The notes: generated by a model from the letters alone, not told the origin. A stretch of 46,735 nucleotides of DNA from an uncultured Bacteroides sp. (GCA_949288715.1 CASELH010000017.1:1-46735), one strand, 5' to 3'. Numbered from the stretch's first letter, positions 17,796 to 26,988 are shown. Numbers and translations are program-made.

Positions 17796-19226
17796 ATGAA
17801 ACGATTCACTACTTTTGCCTGGGTGGCGGCCCTCATGCTACTGGCCACCGCCTGCTCAAAGAAAGTCTCCCTTGAGGGGACATGGTACGGGAAGCAGTAC
17901 AACAGCCTGCTGACCGTGACGTTCAACCCCGACTCCACGCTCAATATACAGAGCGAGGCCTCGTCGAACGTATCGATGCAAGCCCGGTACACGCTGAACC
18001 AGGCCACCACGCCCATGCAGATAGACCTGACGCGCATAAGCAACGGCATGCCGGCGGCAGGCATCGCGCGCATCAACCCCGACGGGACGTTGGAACTGTG
18101 CATAGACTTTGGCGCCATGGGCGCCCCCAAACGCCCGGCCGACTTTGACAGCACGCCAGCCTCGATGACTACCCAATACTACAAGCTGACGCGCGATAAG
18201 CAGAGCGTAATGTCCGACATCGCCCCCAAGGTGAAAGCGCCGGCCGAAGCCCAACTGGCCTTTGAGCGCAACAAGCGCCTGGGCTCGGGCATCAACCTCA
18301 ACGCCGTGGTCGACGGCAACCTGCACCCGGGCTATGAGCGCGACGCGCCGCTGCCGGACTCGGAGATAAAGTCGATAGCCGACGTGGGCTTCCAAAGCAT
18401 ACGGCTCAACGTGTGCTGGTCTAAGCATGCCGCTACCGAGAAACCTTATACCATAGACCCGGCCTTCTTCAAAAAGGTGGACCACATTGTGAACGAGTGC
18501 CTGAAAAACGGCATGGCCGTGTCTATCGACGTGCACTATTACCCCTACATCAACATGGATGAAGCGGACGAAAACGTGTCTTATGAAGAGAACTTCGAGC
18601 GGCTGTACTGCCTGTGGGAGCAACTGGCCGAACACTACAAGAACTATCCGCCCGAGGTGTACTTTGACCTGCTGAACGAACCTAACCTACGCCTGGGCGC
18701 CGAGAAGTGGAATGAAGTGGTGGCCAAGTTGGTGAAGATAATCCGCAAAACCAACCCCGACCGCACGCTGCTGGTGCTGACGCCCAACTTGGGCCAACAC
18801 TGGACGCTGAACCAGCTGGAGCTGCCGGCAGACGACTGGAACATCATCGTGCAGTTCCACTACTATCTGCCCCACCTCTTCACGCACAACGGACTGGCCT
18901 ATGCCATGGCCGAAAACAGCCAGCAAGCCGTGTGGATGGGCACCGACGAGGAGAAGGCCCCCATCTTGTATGATTTCGACTTCATCCAGCGTTGGAGCGA
19001 GGCGCACGGCCGCCCCGTCAACATGGGCGAGTATGGCACGGTAAACACGGTGAACAAGGCATCGCGCGCCCGCTACCTGGGCTTCGTGCACGGCGAGGCC
19101 GTGAAGCGCGGCTTCAGCTCGCACCTGTGGGGCTACCGTGAAATATTCCAGATACGCGACGAGAAGACCGGCGTGTGGGAGCAGGAGATACTTGATGCGC
19201 TGGATTTGAACGGGAAGAAGAAATAA
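17796..19226 (+). CDS. GH5 lipoprotein endo-beta-glycanase with lipocalin-like N-terminal domain
   Basis: ATG 17796 is chosen because it opens a clean lipoprotein signal (LLATAC, acylated Cys20); the frame extends 57 codons further upstream without signal features. The mature 456 residues comprise a beta-rich domain (about 24-135, starting VSLEGTWY) and a GH5 barrel (about 160-470), with acid/base Glu295 in LLNEPN, nucleophile Glu412 in NMGEYG, and the supporting His247 and His355-Tyr356. It is the only clear endo-type enzyme of the locus and would cut a beta-linked backbone (glucan, mannan or similar) at the surface or in the periplasm. The subfamily could not be assigned. The first gene of the plus-strand enzyme cluster, it is followed directly by repeat copy B. 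Confidence 0.88.
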   Translation: MKRFTTFAWVAALMLLATACSKKVSLEGTWYGKQYNSLLTVTFNPDSTLNIQSEASSNVSMQARYTLNQATTPMQIDLTRISNGMPAAGIARINPDGTLELCIDFGAMGAPKRPADFDSTPASMTTQYYKLTRDKQSVMSDIAPKVKAPAEAQLAFERNKRLGSGINLNAVVDGNLHPGYERDAPLPDSEIKSIADVGFQSIRLNVCWSKHAATEKPYTIDPAFFKKVDHIVNECLKNGMAVSIDVHYYPYINMDEADENVSYEENFERLYCLWEQLAEHYKNYPPEVYFDLLNEPNLRLGAEKWNEVVAKLVKIIRKTNPDRTLLVLTPNLGQHWTLNQLELPADDWNIIVQFHYYLPHLFTHNGLAYAMAENSQQAVWMGTDEEKAPILYDFDFIQRWSEAHGRPVNMGEYGTVNTVNKASRARYLGFVHGEAVKRGFSSHLWGYREIFQIRDEKTGVWEQEILDALDLNGKKK

Positions 19227-19228
19227 GT

Positions 19229-19520
19229 GGGAATTTAGCGCGCGCAAGCGCGCTTTAATGAAGAATTAAGAATGATGAATGAAGAATTAGCGATGTAACA
19301 GAATTCTCCTCCTCCTGGGAGGAGGAGTACCCGAAGGGGGAGGTGGTAGGGTAACCTTTTATAAAACAAGTGATTATTCACTACCACCCCGTCACTTCGT
19401 GCCACCCCTCCTCCCCGGAGGAGGGGAATCAAGTTACCGCTGCCCATTATATCATCTGTAAATTCTTCATTCTTAGTTCTTCATTCTTCATTTCGGGGCT
19501 TCGCCCCGATAAATTATCAT
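19229..19520. repeat. Composite nested palindromic repeat, copy B (core inverted)
   Basis: This fills the 311-base gap 19227-19537. The frame matches copy A in the same orientation: GGGAATTTA, hairpin GCGCGC-GCAA-GCGCGC at 19238-19253, GAAGAATTAAG shell, then the inverted shell, hairpin CGGGGC-TTC-GCCCCG and GATAAATTAT at 19508. The core at 19295-19437, however, runs in the opposite direction to that of copy A. The tetraloop differs (GCAA versus GTAA) but remains of GNRA type. There is no coding potential. Confidence 0.85.
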
Positions 19521-19537
19521 TTAACAACACCAACATT

Positions 19538-21856
19538 ATGAAAAAACATTGGTTATACACCCTTTCGCTGGCCACCGTCATGGGGCTGAGCAGCTTCACC
19601 GGCCAGGCGGAAGACAAAGACATGGACAAGTTTGTAGACAACTTGCTGGAACAAATGACCCTGGATGAAAAAATAGGGCAGCTCAACCTGACCATCTGCT
19701 CGGAATTCGTGTCGGGACAGATAAACGACAACACCACCGCCGTGCACGAAGCCTTGAAGCGCGGCGAGCTGGGCGGACTGTTTGGCTTCAAGGACGCGGC
19801 CCGCATCCGTGAACTGCAACAGATGGCGGTGGAGAACAGCCGCCTGCACATTCCCTTGATATTCGGGTATGACGTGGTGCATGGCTTCGACGTCACCTTC
19901 CCCATTCCCCTGGCACTGGCTTCTTCGTGGAACATGGAGCTGATAGAAGGCATGGCGCGCACGTCGGCCAAGGAGGCCAGCAGCGACGGCGTATGCTGGA
20001 CGTATGCTCCCATGGTGGACATCTCGCACGATGCCCGCTGGGGACGCGTGGCCGAGAGCGCGGGCGAAGACCCCTACCTGGGCAGTGAAATAGCCAAAGC
20101 ATACGTGCGCGGCTTCCAAGGCAACAACGACCTGACGCAGGACGACAACATCATGGCGTGCGTGAAGCACTACGCCCTTTACGGCGCCGTAGAAGCCGGG
20201 CGCGACTACAACACGGTGGACATGAGCCGCCAGCGCGCGTTCAATGAGTACATGATGCCCTACAAGGCTGCGTGCGATGCCGGCGCGGGCAGCTTCATGG
20301 TGTCGTTCAATGAATTTGAGGGCATTCCTGCCACGGCAAACAAGTACCTGATAGACGACGTGCTGCGTAAGCAGTGGGGCTTTGACGGCTTTGTGGTGAC
20401 CGACTACACAGGCATCATGGAGATGGTGGCCCACGGCATAGGCGACGAGGAGGAAGTGAGTGTGCGTGCCCTGAAAGCCGGCGTGGACATGGACATGATG
20501 AGCGAATACTACGTGAAGTATCTGAAGAAGGCGTATGAAGAAGGCCGCGTCAGCATGGATGACATCGATACAGCCTGCCGCCGAGTATTGGAGGCCAAGT
20601 ACAAACTGGGCCTGTTTGAAGACCCCTACAAGTATTGCGACCCCGAACGCGCCGCCCGCACGCTGGGAGCCGATGCCCACGTAAAGCAAGCCCGCGAGAT
20701 GGCACAGGAATGCCAGGTGTTGCTGAAGAACGAAAACAATCTGCTCCCCCTGAAACGGGGCAGCCGCATAGCCGTCATTGGCCCCATGGCCAACAACAGT
20801 TGGGACATGGTGGGCAGCTGGAGCGGCAGCTCGAAGAAGGTGCAGCCGGTATCGCTCTACGACGGACTGAAAGCCGCCATGGGCCCGGAAGGCAGCGTGA
20901 CATGGGCCGAAGGAAGCTGGCTGGTGGACGATGAATTGCTGGAATACAAACTTTGCAACAACTTTGTGGGCGCCCTGGGCGAGGGACGCAAGAAAGACGT
21001 ACACACCCGCACGGAGGCCGACCTGCTTCAGGAAGCCCTGACGGTAGCCAAGGATGCCGATGTCATCATTGCCGCCCTGGGTGAGAACTTGAACATGAAC
21101 GGAGAAGGCGCCTCGCGTGCCAACCCCACGATTCCCGCTCCCCAGCAACGCTTGCTCAAGGCATTGCTTGAAACGGGCAAACCGGTCGTGCTGGTGGTAT
21201 TCACCGGCCGCCCGCTCATACTGACGTGGGAAACAGAGCATGTGCCCGCCATACTGAACTCGTGGTTTCTCGGCGTACAGGCAGGCCCCGCCATTGCCGA
21301 CGTGCTGCTGGGCGACGTAAACCCCAGCGCCAAGCTCACCATGACCTTCCCCCGCAGCGTGGGCCAGTTGCCCATGAGCTACAACCACAAGAATACCGGC
21401 CGTCCGTCCGAGCCCGATGACGCGCACTTCATACGCTTCCGCAGCAACTACATGGACGAGGTCAATGCGCCGCTCTATCCCTTTGGCTACGGGTTGAGCT
21501 ACACCACCTACGAGTATGGCGACGTGCAGCTCTCCGCCACCACCATGGATGCCGACGGGCACCTCACCGCATCGGTCACCGTGAAGAACACGGGCAGCCG
21601 CAAGGGCAAGGAAACGGTGCAAATGTACATACACGACGAATACAGCACCAGCACCCGCCCCGTAAAGGAACTGAAAGGCTTCCGCCAGATAGAACTTGAG
21701 CCGGGCGAATCGCAAGTGGTGACTTTCGACATCACCCCCGAAACGCTAAAATACTACAACCATGACCTGGAGTACGTGTGCGAGCCTGGCAACTTCGACG
21801 TGATGATTGGCCCCAACAGCCGCGACCTAAAGCAAGCAAGGTTCATGCTGAAGTAA
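19538..21856 (+). CDS. bglX: GH3 beta-glucosidase, BglX type
   Basis: ATG 19538 starts a signal peptide (MKKHWLYTLS..., cleaved near GQA/ED). Upstream in-frame codons lie in repeat copy B and are not credible. The 772-residue protein is close in layout and length to BglX: barrel domain with KH 210-211 and nucleophile Asp289 in VVTDYTG, the sandwich domain ('LLKNENNLLPLKRGSRIAVIGP'), the 'YNHKNTGRPSEPD' loop and 'PLYPFGYGLSYT' typical of BglX, and a C-terminal Fn3-like domain. It should remove non-reducing-end beta-glucose from oligosaccharides in the periplasm. It lies between repeat copies B and C and may be transcribed through them. Specificity for xylose or other sugars is possible in this family. 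Confidence 0.92.
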   Translation: MKKHWLYTLSLATVMGLSSFTGQAEDKDMDKFVDNLLEQMTLDEKIGQLNLTICSEFVSGQINDNTTAVHEALKRGELGGLFGFKDAARIRELQQMAVENSRLHIPLIFGYDVVHGFDVTFPIPLALASSWNMELIEGMARTSAKEASSDGVCWTYAPMVDISHDARWGRVAESAGEDPYLGSEIAKAYVRGFQGNNDLTQDDNIMACVKHYALYGAVEAGRDYNTVDMSRQRAFNEYMMPYKAACDAGAGSFMVSFNEFEGIPATANKYLIDDVLRKQWGFDGFVVTDYTGIMEMVAHGIGDEEEVSVRALKAGVDMDMMSEYYVKYLKKAYEEGRVSMDDIDTACRRVLEAKYKLGLFEDPYKYCDPERAARTLGADAHVKQAREMAQECQVLLKNENNLLPLKRGSRIAVIGPMANNSWDMVGSWSGSSKKVQPVSLYDGLKAAMGPEGSVTWAEGSWLVDDELLEYKLCNNFVGALGEGRKKDVHTRTEADLLQEALTVAKDADVIIAALGENLNMNGEGASRANPTIPAPQQRLLKALLETGKPVVLVVFTGRPLILTWETEHVPAILNSWFLGVQAGPAIADVLLGDVNPSAKLTMTFPRSVGQLPMSYNHKNTGRPSEPDDAHFIRFRSNYMDEVNAPLYPFGYGLSYTTYEYGDVQLSATTMDADGHLTASVTVKNTGSRKGKETVQMYIHDEYSTSTRPVKELKGFRQIELEPGESQVVTFDITPETLKYYNHDLEYVCEPGNFDVMIGPNSRDLKQARFMLK

Positions 21857-21867
21857 GCTCTATATAC

Positions 21868-21875
21868 TACCTTTG
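21868..21875 (+). promoter_or_regulatory. Bacteroides -7 box upstream of the GH35-like gene
   Basis: TACCTTTG is a perfect TAnnTTTG. It lies about 270 bases before the next start codon, so a transcript from here would carry repeat copy C in its leader. No good -33 TTTG is visible. Confidence 0.45.
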
Positions 21876-21904
21876 CCATCTCTTTGCAAAAGAAAGAGGA
21901 TGAG

Positions 21905-22093
21905 AGTGTGTCGAAATGCTGTTTAGTACGGATTCCCCTCCTCCCGGGAGGAGGGGTGGCACGAAGTGACGGGGTGGTAGGTTATGATAATACCTTATTC
22001 TTAATATGTTATATTCTACCTACCACCTCCCCCTTCGGGTACTCCTCCTCCCAGGAGGAGGAGAATTCAGTTACCGCCGCATTTTGACACATC
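21905..22093. repeat. Composite nested palindromic repeat, copy C
   Basis: The outer arms (GTGTGTCGAAATGC ending 21919, and GCATTTTGACACATC at 22079-22093) enclose a core at 21931-22074 almost identical to that of copy A and in the same orientation. The shell differs from copies A and B: it is the TGTGTCAAA type, also found at 42685. Together with the -7 box it accounts for the 286-base gap 21857-22142. Confidence 0.8.
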
Positions 22094-22142
22094 CCCAACC
22101 CCTCGCCCAAACATTAAGAACCCTTATCCCAACAGAAGAAAC

Positions 22143-23894
22143 ATGAAACGCATTATCTATACCCTGCTGTGCGGCTTATGCCTCGCCCTGAACGGAGCGC
22201 AGGCGCAAGTAGCCAACCCTGCCCTTCCCCACCTGGACAAGAGGAATGGCACAACGCAACTCATAGTAGACGGGAAGCCCTTCCTCATGCTGGCCGGAGA
22301 GCTGCACAACTCATCGACCGGCAGCGCGCACTACATGGCACCCATTTGGCAACGGATGGCGGCCAAGAACCTGAACACCGTGCTGGCCGTAGTCAGCTGG
22401 GAACTCATAGAGCCCGTGGAGGGGCAATTCGACTTCACACAGGTAGACAACATCATAAACGGTGCACGCACCGCCGGGCTCAAGGTAGGCATCCTGTGGT
22501 TCGGAAGCTGGAAGAACGGTGTATCCACCTATGTCCCTGCGTGGGTGAAGCAAGACACACGGCGCTTCCCGCTGGCCTGCTTCAGTGACGGGCAGAAGAT
22601 GAACACCCTCTCCACCTTGGGCACGGAGACGATGAAAGCCGATGCCCGTGCCTTCTCCGCCCTGATGGCCCACCTGAGGGAGACGGATACCGACCACACC
22701 GTCATCCTGGTGCAGGTGGAAAACGAAATGGGCGCCCTCGACTCTGCCTCCACCTTTGCCGGAAAGCCCAACCGCTCCATGCGCGACTATTCCCCGCTGG
22801 CCAACCGTACCTTCGAGGGGCAGGTGCCCGAGGCGTTGACCGGCTATCTGGCCAAGTACCGCAAGGCCTTGCACCCCGCCATCCGCCAGGCCTGGGAGGC
22901 CAACGGCAGCAAGCGGCAAGGCAGTTGGGAAGAAGTCTTCGGCAAAGGGCAACCCAGCAGCGGCACCGACGAGTGGCTGACAGAGTTTCCCTACCTGACG
23001 GAAGAAATCTTCATGGCTTGGCACTATGCCACCTATGTGGGCTATATCGCCGCCCAAGGCAAGCAAGAATACCCCCTGCCCATGTACGTCAACGCCTGGC
23101 TGAAACAAAGCGGAGGCCGCGAGCCCGGTCGGTATCCCTCGGGCGGGCCGTTGCCTCACGTGTTCGACATCTGGCGGGCGGCCGCTCCGACCATCGATTT
23201 CTTTGCCCCGGACATCTATGCCGTCGACATTTTCGACGAGACTTGCAGCTCGTACACCACCGGAGGCAATCCGCTGTTCATCCCCGAGACGAAGGCCGAC
23301 GCCACGGGGGCAGCCCGCGCCTTCTATGCCTTCGGGCGATATGGCGCCATCGGCTATGCCCCCTTCGGAATAGACGGCAAGGGACTGATAGCCAGCTCGA
23401 ATGAAGAAGACCAGTCGTATGACAAAGCCTACGGATGCCTGAAGCACCTCATACCCTACATACAGCAATATGCAGGCACCCCCAGGCTGACGGGCTTGCT
23501 TATCGACGGCGAACGGCGAACGGACAGCATCGAAATGGGCGAATACGTCATCAGCATCGCGCCCTTCTCCGCCGAGAGGGCCATGGCGGTAGCCGGCATT
23601 GTCGTAGAGGACGACCCCAACAGGCCAAAGGACGGCACGGCAGGACTGCTCATTATCGAGATGGGGAAAGGTGACTTCCTGCTGGCAGGCTTTGGCGACA
23701 TGATGATTGCCATAGAAAAGGGCAGCCGCTGTAAGGCGGACAACATCGGCCTGCTCTCTGTCGACGAAATCACCTTTTCGCCCGAGGGAGAAATGCTGTC
23801 CCACCGGCTCAATGGAGACGAGACGGCCCTGGGCGGCGTGGTCATCGGCAAAGACGAAGCCAAGGTATTCCGCGTCAAGATGTATGGCTACTAA
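22143..23894 (+). CDS. GH35-like beta-galactosidase with DUF5597 C-terminal domain
   Basis: The 583-residue protein has a signal peptide (cleaved after AQAQ, residue 22). The barrel shows a GH35-type motif VQVENEMG with likely acid/base Glu195, and a likely nucleophile Glu382 in FIPETKAD, as in GH35 beta-galactosidases. The C-terminal part (about 400-583) matches the DUF5597 type. Family members of this form in other Gram-negative bacteria act on galactosylated plant oligosaccharides such as xyloglucan fragments, so removal of beta-galactose is the best guess. It ends 32 bases before the next GH3 gene and is probably co-transcribed with it. Alternative specificity (for example beta-glucose or arabinopyranose) cannot be excluded. 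Confidence 0.85.
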   Translation: MKRIIYTLLCGLCLALNGAQAQVANPALPHLDKRNGTTQLIVDGKPFLMLAGELHNSSTGSAHYMAPIWQRMAAKNLNTVLAVVSWELIEPVEGQFDFTQVDNIINGARTAGLKVGILWFGSWKNGVSTYVPAWVKQDTRRFPLACFSDGQKMNTLSTLGTETMKADARAFSALMAHLRETDTDHTVILVQVENEMGALDSASTFAGKPNRSMRDYSPLANRTFEGQVPEALTGYLAKYRKALHPAIRQAWEANGSKRQGSWEEVFGKGQPSSGTDEWLTEFPYLTEEIFMAWHYATYVGYIAAQGKQEYPLPMYVNAWLKQSGGREPGRYPSGGPLPHVFDIWRAAAPTIDFFAPDIYAVDIFDETCSSYTTGGNPLFIPETKADATGAARAFYAFGRYGAIGYAPFGIDGKGLIASSNEEDQSYDKAYGCLKHLIPYIQQYAGTPRLTGLLIDGERRTDSIEMGEYVISIAPFSAERAMAVAGIVVEDDPNRPKDGTAGLLIIEMGKGDFLLAGFGDMMIAIEKGSRCKADNIGLLSVDEITFSPEGEMLSHRLNGDETALGGVVIGKDEAKVFRVKMYGY

Positions 23895-23926
23895 AGACTA
23901 CAGACATTCCAAACATACTACACACA

Positions 23927-26464
23927 ATGTATATGAAACTACGTAACACACTGACCGGCGGCATGCTGGTTCTACTTTGCCTGCTGCCCGCCACGGGCGG
24001 CCATGCGCAGACAGCCGCCCCACAAGGCCGTCCGGCCATTGCGCGGGATGCCGCCATAGAGAAGGCCGTGGCAGAACGCCTGGGGCAGATGACCCTCGAC
24101 GAGAAGCTGGGGCAGATGATTCAGATTGAAATCAACCTTATCGCCTACACCGACCCGGCCTTCAGCATCCAGTCGCTGATGAGCAAAGGCAAAGACGAAC
24201 TGGCAGGCATCATCAGCCGATTCCACTTGGAAGAACAATACCCCATAGAGCGGCTGACGGATGCCAACGGCAAGGTAAAGCCGGAAGCCGCCTACCAGTT
24301 CTACAACTTGTCGCAGCAAATCAACGACTCGCTGGGCTTCAGGCTGGACAAGGAGAAGCTGCGCATGGCTTTCGAGAAATACAAAGTATCGTCCGTGCTC
24401 AACATGCTGGGTGGCCTCCACGCAGCCGACTTGAAGACCTGGCAACAGGCCACCACGCAGATTCAGGAAGCCGCGCTGAAACACCTGGGCATCCCGTGTA
24501 TGTATGGGCTCGACCAGGTGCATGGCACTACCTACACCCTGGGTGGCACGCTGTTTCCCCAGCCCATAGGCATGGCGGCCACGTTCAACCCCGAGCTGGC
24601 ACGCCGCATGGGCAAAATATCAGCCTACGAAACACGAGCCTGCGGAGTGCCCTGGGTCTTTGTCCCCGACTTGGACATAGGCAGGCACCCGGCATGGTCT
24701 CGCCAATATGAAGGCGTAGGCGAGGATGCCTACCTGGGCAGCGTGATGGGCGAAGCCTACCTGCGCGGACTGCAGGGCGACGACCCCAACCACATAGACC
24801 AATACCACGTAGGGACCAGCCTGAAGCACTTTGTGGGCTACGGGGTGACGGGCAACGGCATCGACCGCAACCCGGGCACCATCACTGACATGGACTTGCG
24901 CGAAAAGCAGTTTGCCCCCTTCCTGCAGTGTTTCCGTGCCGGGGCATTGTCCACCATGACCAATTCGTCCATACTGAACGGCATGAACGGCGTGGCCAAC
25001 AAGCGCCTCCTTACCGGCTGGCTGAAAGAAGAGCTGGACTGGGACGGCATGATTGTAACCGACTGGGCGGACATTGAAAACCTGCGCCTGCGCGACCACA
25101 TTGTGGAGACGAAGAAGGAAGGCATCATACTGGCCATCAACGCGGGAGTAGACCTGATGATGGTGCCCTCGGAGTGGGGCTACGGGGCACTGCTGAAAGA
25201 GGCCGTGCTGGAGGGCAGCATCCCCATGGCGCGCATAGACGATGCCGTGAGCCGCATACTGCGCATGAAGCACCGGGTAGGCTTGTTTGAGCACCCGGTG
25301 GTAGACCCCTCGCTTTATCCCAACTTCGGAAGTGCGGAGCATAAGCAAGCCGCCCTGCAGACCGCCATCGAGTCGGAAGTGCTGCTGAAGAATGAAGGAA
25401 ACATCTTGCCCCTGGCACGAAGAAAAAAGATACTGGTATGCGGGCCGAATGCCCACACCATGCGGGGACTGAACGGCGGCTGGTCGTACACCTGGCAGGG
25501 CAGCAAGAGCGAGCCTTTCACCGAGGGGTATAACACCATACTGGAAGCCATGCAAGCCAAGTTCGGTGCAGAGAACATCATCTACGAGCCGGGCGTGGAG
25601 TATGACAACACCGGCCACTTTGAAAGCGAGCTTGAACCGCAGATAGACCGGGCCGTGCAGGCAGCCCAAGGCGTAGACTACATCGTGGTCTGCGTGGGCG
25701 AGAACTCGTATGCCGAAACCAGCGGCAATATGCAAGACCTGCACCTCTCAGTCAATCAAAGAGAGTTGGTCAGACAACTGGCCGCCACGGGGAAGCCGGT
25801 CATTCTTATCTTGAACCAAGGGCGGAGCAGGCTCATTTATGACATCGAGCCCCTGGTGCAGGCCGTGGTTGACGTGATGCTGCCGGGCAATTACGGCGGC
25901 GATGCCTTGGCCGAACTGCTGGCGGGGGACGAGAACTTCAGCGGGCGCCTGCCCTTCACCTACCCGTCTTATCCGCAGACGTTCACTACCTACGACTACA
26001 AGGTGTGCGAGGTGCGCGAAACCATGGCCGGCATCTACAACTACGAGGCCAAGACGCATGCCCAATGGTGGTTTGGCACAGGACTGAGCTATACCACCTT
26101 TGCCTACAGCAACCTGCGGCTCTCGCAAAGCCACTTTACGGCAAATGACGACATCGTGGTGAGCGTAGACGTGACCAATACAGGTAGCCGGACTGGGAAG
26201 GAGGTAGTGATGCTCTACAGCAGCGACCTCTACGCCTCGCTCATACCGGATAACCGCCGCCTGCGTGCCTTCAAGAAAATCGAGCTGCAGCCCGGAGAAA
26301 CCCAAACGGTGCAACTCACCTTGAAAGGCAGCGACCTGGCCTTTGTGGGTGCCGACGGGCATTGGATACTCGAGAAAGGCGACTTCCGCCTGACTGTGGG
26401 CACGGAAAAGGCCATGGCCACCTGCACGGAGACAAAGCGATGGGAAAGTCCGAACATTGAATGA
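23927..26464 (+). CDS. GH3 beta-glucosidase, long form
   Basis: The 845-residue protein has a signal peptide (about 1-28, GHAQ). The barrel carries KH 300-301 and nucleophile Asp379 in IVTDWAD, followed by the GH3 C-terminal domain ('SEVLLKNEGNILPLARRKKILVCGPNA') and a terminal Fn3-like domain. It is longer than BglX by an insertion after residue 70 ('NLIAYTDPAF...'), resembling the GH3 exo-beta-glucosidases of Bacteroides beta-glucan and xyloglucan loci. It probably removes glucose from beta-linked oligosaccharides in the periplasm. It is the second gene of a likely pair with the GH35-like gene (32-base gap). A second Met at codon 3 is an alternative start. Confidence 0.92.
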   Translation: MYMKLRNTLTGGMLVLLCLLPATGGHAQTAAPQGRPAIARDAAIEKAVAERLGQMTLDEKLGQMIQIEINLIAYTDPAFSIQSLMSKGKDELAGIISRFHLEEQYPIERLTDANGKVKPEAAYQFYNLSQQINDSLGFRLDKEKLRMAFEKYKVSSVLNMLGGLHAADLKTWQQATTQIQEAALKHLGIPCMYGLDQVHGTTYTLGGTLFPQPIGMAATFNPELARRMGKISAYETRACGVPWVFVPDLDIGRHPAWSRQYEGVGEDAYLGSVMGEAYLRGLQGDDPNHIDQYHVGTSLKHFVGYGVTGNGIDRNPGTITDMDLREKQFAPFLQCFRAGALSTMTNSSILNGMNGVANKRLLTGWLKEELDWDGMIVTDWADIENLRLRDHIVETKKEGIILAINAGVDLMMVPSEWGYGALLKEAVLEGSIPMARIDDAVSRILRMKHRVGLFEHPVVDPSLYPNFGSAEHKQAALQTAIESEVLLKNEGNILPLARRKKILVCGPNAHTMRGLNGGWSYTWQGSKSEPFTEGYNTILEAMQAKFGAENIIYEPGVEYDNTGHFESELEPQIDRAVQAAQGVDYIVVCVGENSYAETSGNMQDLHLSVNQRELVRQLAATGKPVILILNQGRSRLIYDIEPLVQAVVDVMLPGNYGGDALAELLAGDENFSGRLPFTYPSYPQTFTTYDYKVCEVRETMAGIYNYEAKTHAQWWFGTGLSYTTFAYSNLRLSQSHFTANDDIVVSVDVTNTGSRTGKEVVMLYSSDLYASLIPDNRRLRAFKKIELQPGETQTVQLTLKGSDLAFVGADGHWILEKGDFRLTVGTEKAMATCTETKRWESPNIE

Positions 26465-26567
26465 TAATTTATGTGCTCACTAATTTTTCATCTTCTTCCG
26501 TCAATCTCACCATCGCCCCACTTTGTCCGCTCTTTTTCCTTTCCATAGCGAAAGCCCGCAAAAGGAG

Positions 26568-26610
26568 CAGGTAAGGACCGGGTAAGGAGAAGGTAAGGAG
26601 CGGGTAGGTG
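26568..26610. repeat. Short GGTAAGGA tandem repeat
   Basis: The 8-base word GGTAAGGA occurs at 26570, 26581 and 26592, an exact 11-base period, with a degenerate fourth copy at 26603. It is noncoding and lies between the GH3 gene and the large composite repeat. Nothing recognisable is seen from 26465 to 26567. Confidence 0.6.
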
Positions 26611-26664
26611 GCGGGGGGTGTAAGAATATTTTTCAAATCAGGTTTTATCCGGGCGAAAGGGGAA

Positions 26665-26950
26665 AATGATAAATTAGCGGGCTGCGCTGTGTGTCGATGG
26701 CACGCAGATGACACAGATAGGGCAGATTTACGCAGATTTATTTCTTTTCGTCATGCTGAACATTGTTCTCCCCCGATAACGGGGGAGGCAAGAGGGGGTA
26801 GTGAAGCATCTCCTAAAAGCAGGAGCAAGTAGGAGATGCTTCACTATGTTCAGAATGACAGATACATGGCGCAGCCCTTAAGAATCTGCGGTCATCTGCG
26901 CTCGTCTGCGTCATCTGCGTGCCATCGTAAACACACGACTAAATTCCCAT
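26665..26950. repeat. Composite nested palindromic repeat with three shells
   Basis: Three concentric perfect or near-perfect inverted repeats share one centre. The outermost is CGATGGCACGCAGATGAC at 26695-26712 with its complement at 26910-26927 (18/18). The middle is GTCATGCTGAAC at 26750-26761 with GTTCAGAATGAC at 26848-26859 (11/12). The inner is AGTGAAGCATCTCCT at 26800-26814 with its complement at 26831-26845 (15/15). An extra small hairpin (TCTCCCCCGATAACGGGGGA) sits in one arm. The AATGATAAATTA and AAATTCCCATTT ends match the frames of other copies. It occupies most of the 550-base gap 26465-27014. Confidence 0.85.
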
Positions 26951-26988
26951 TTATAACACCCAAAAGCTTTAGCCACTAAAATAAACAC

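Noticed and set aside
15051-22093. Repeated palindromic blocks considered as a CRISPR array
   Set aside because: The repeats are not regularly spaced, lack unique spacers of equal length, and no cas genes are present.
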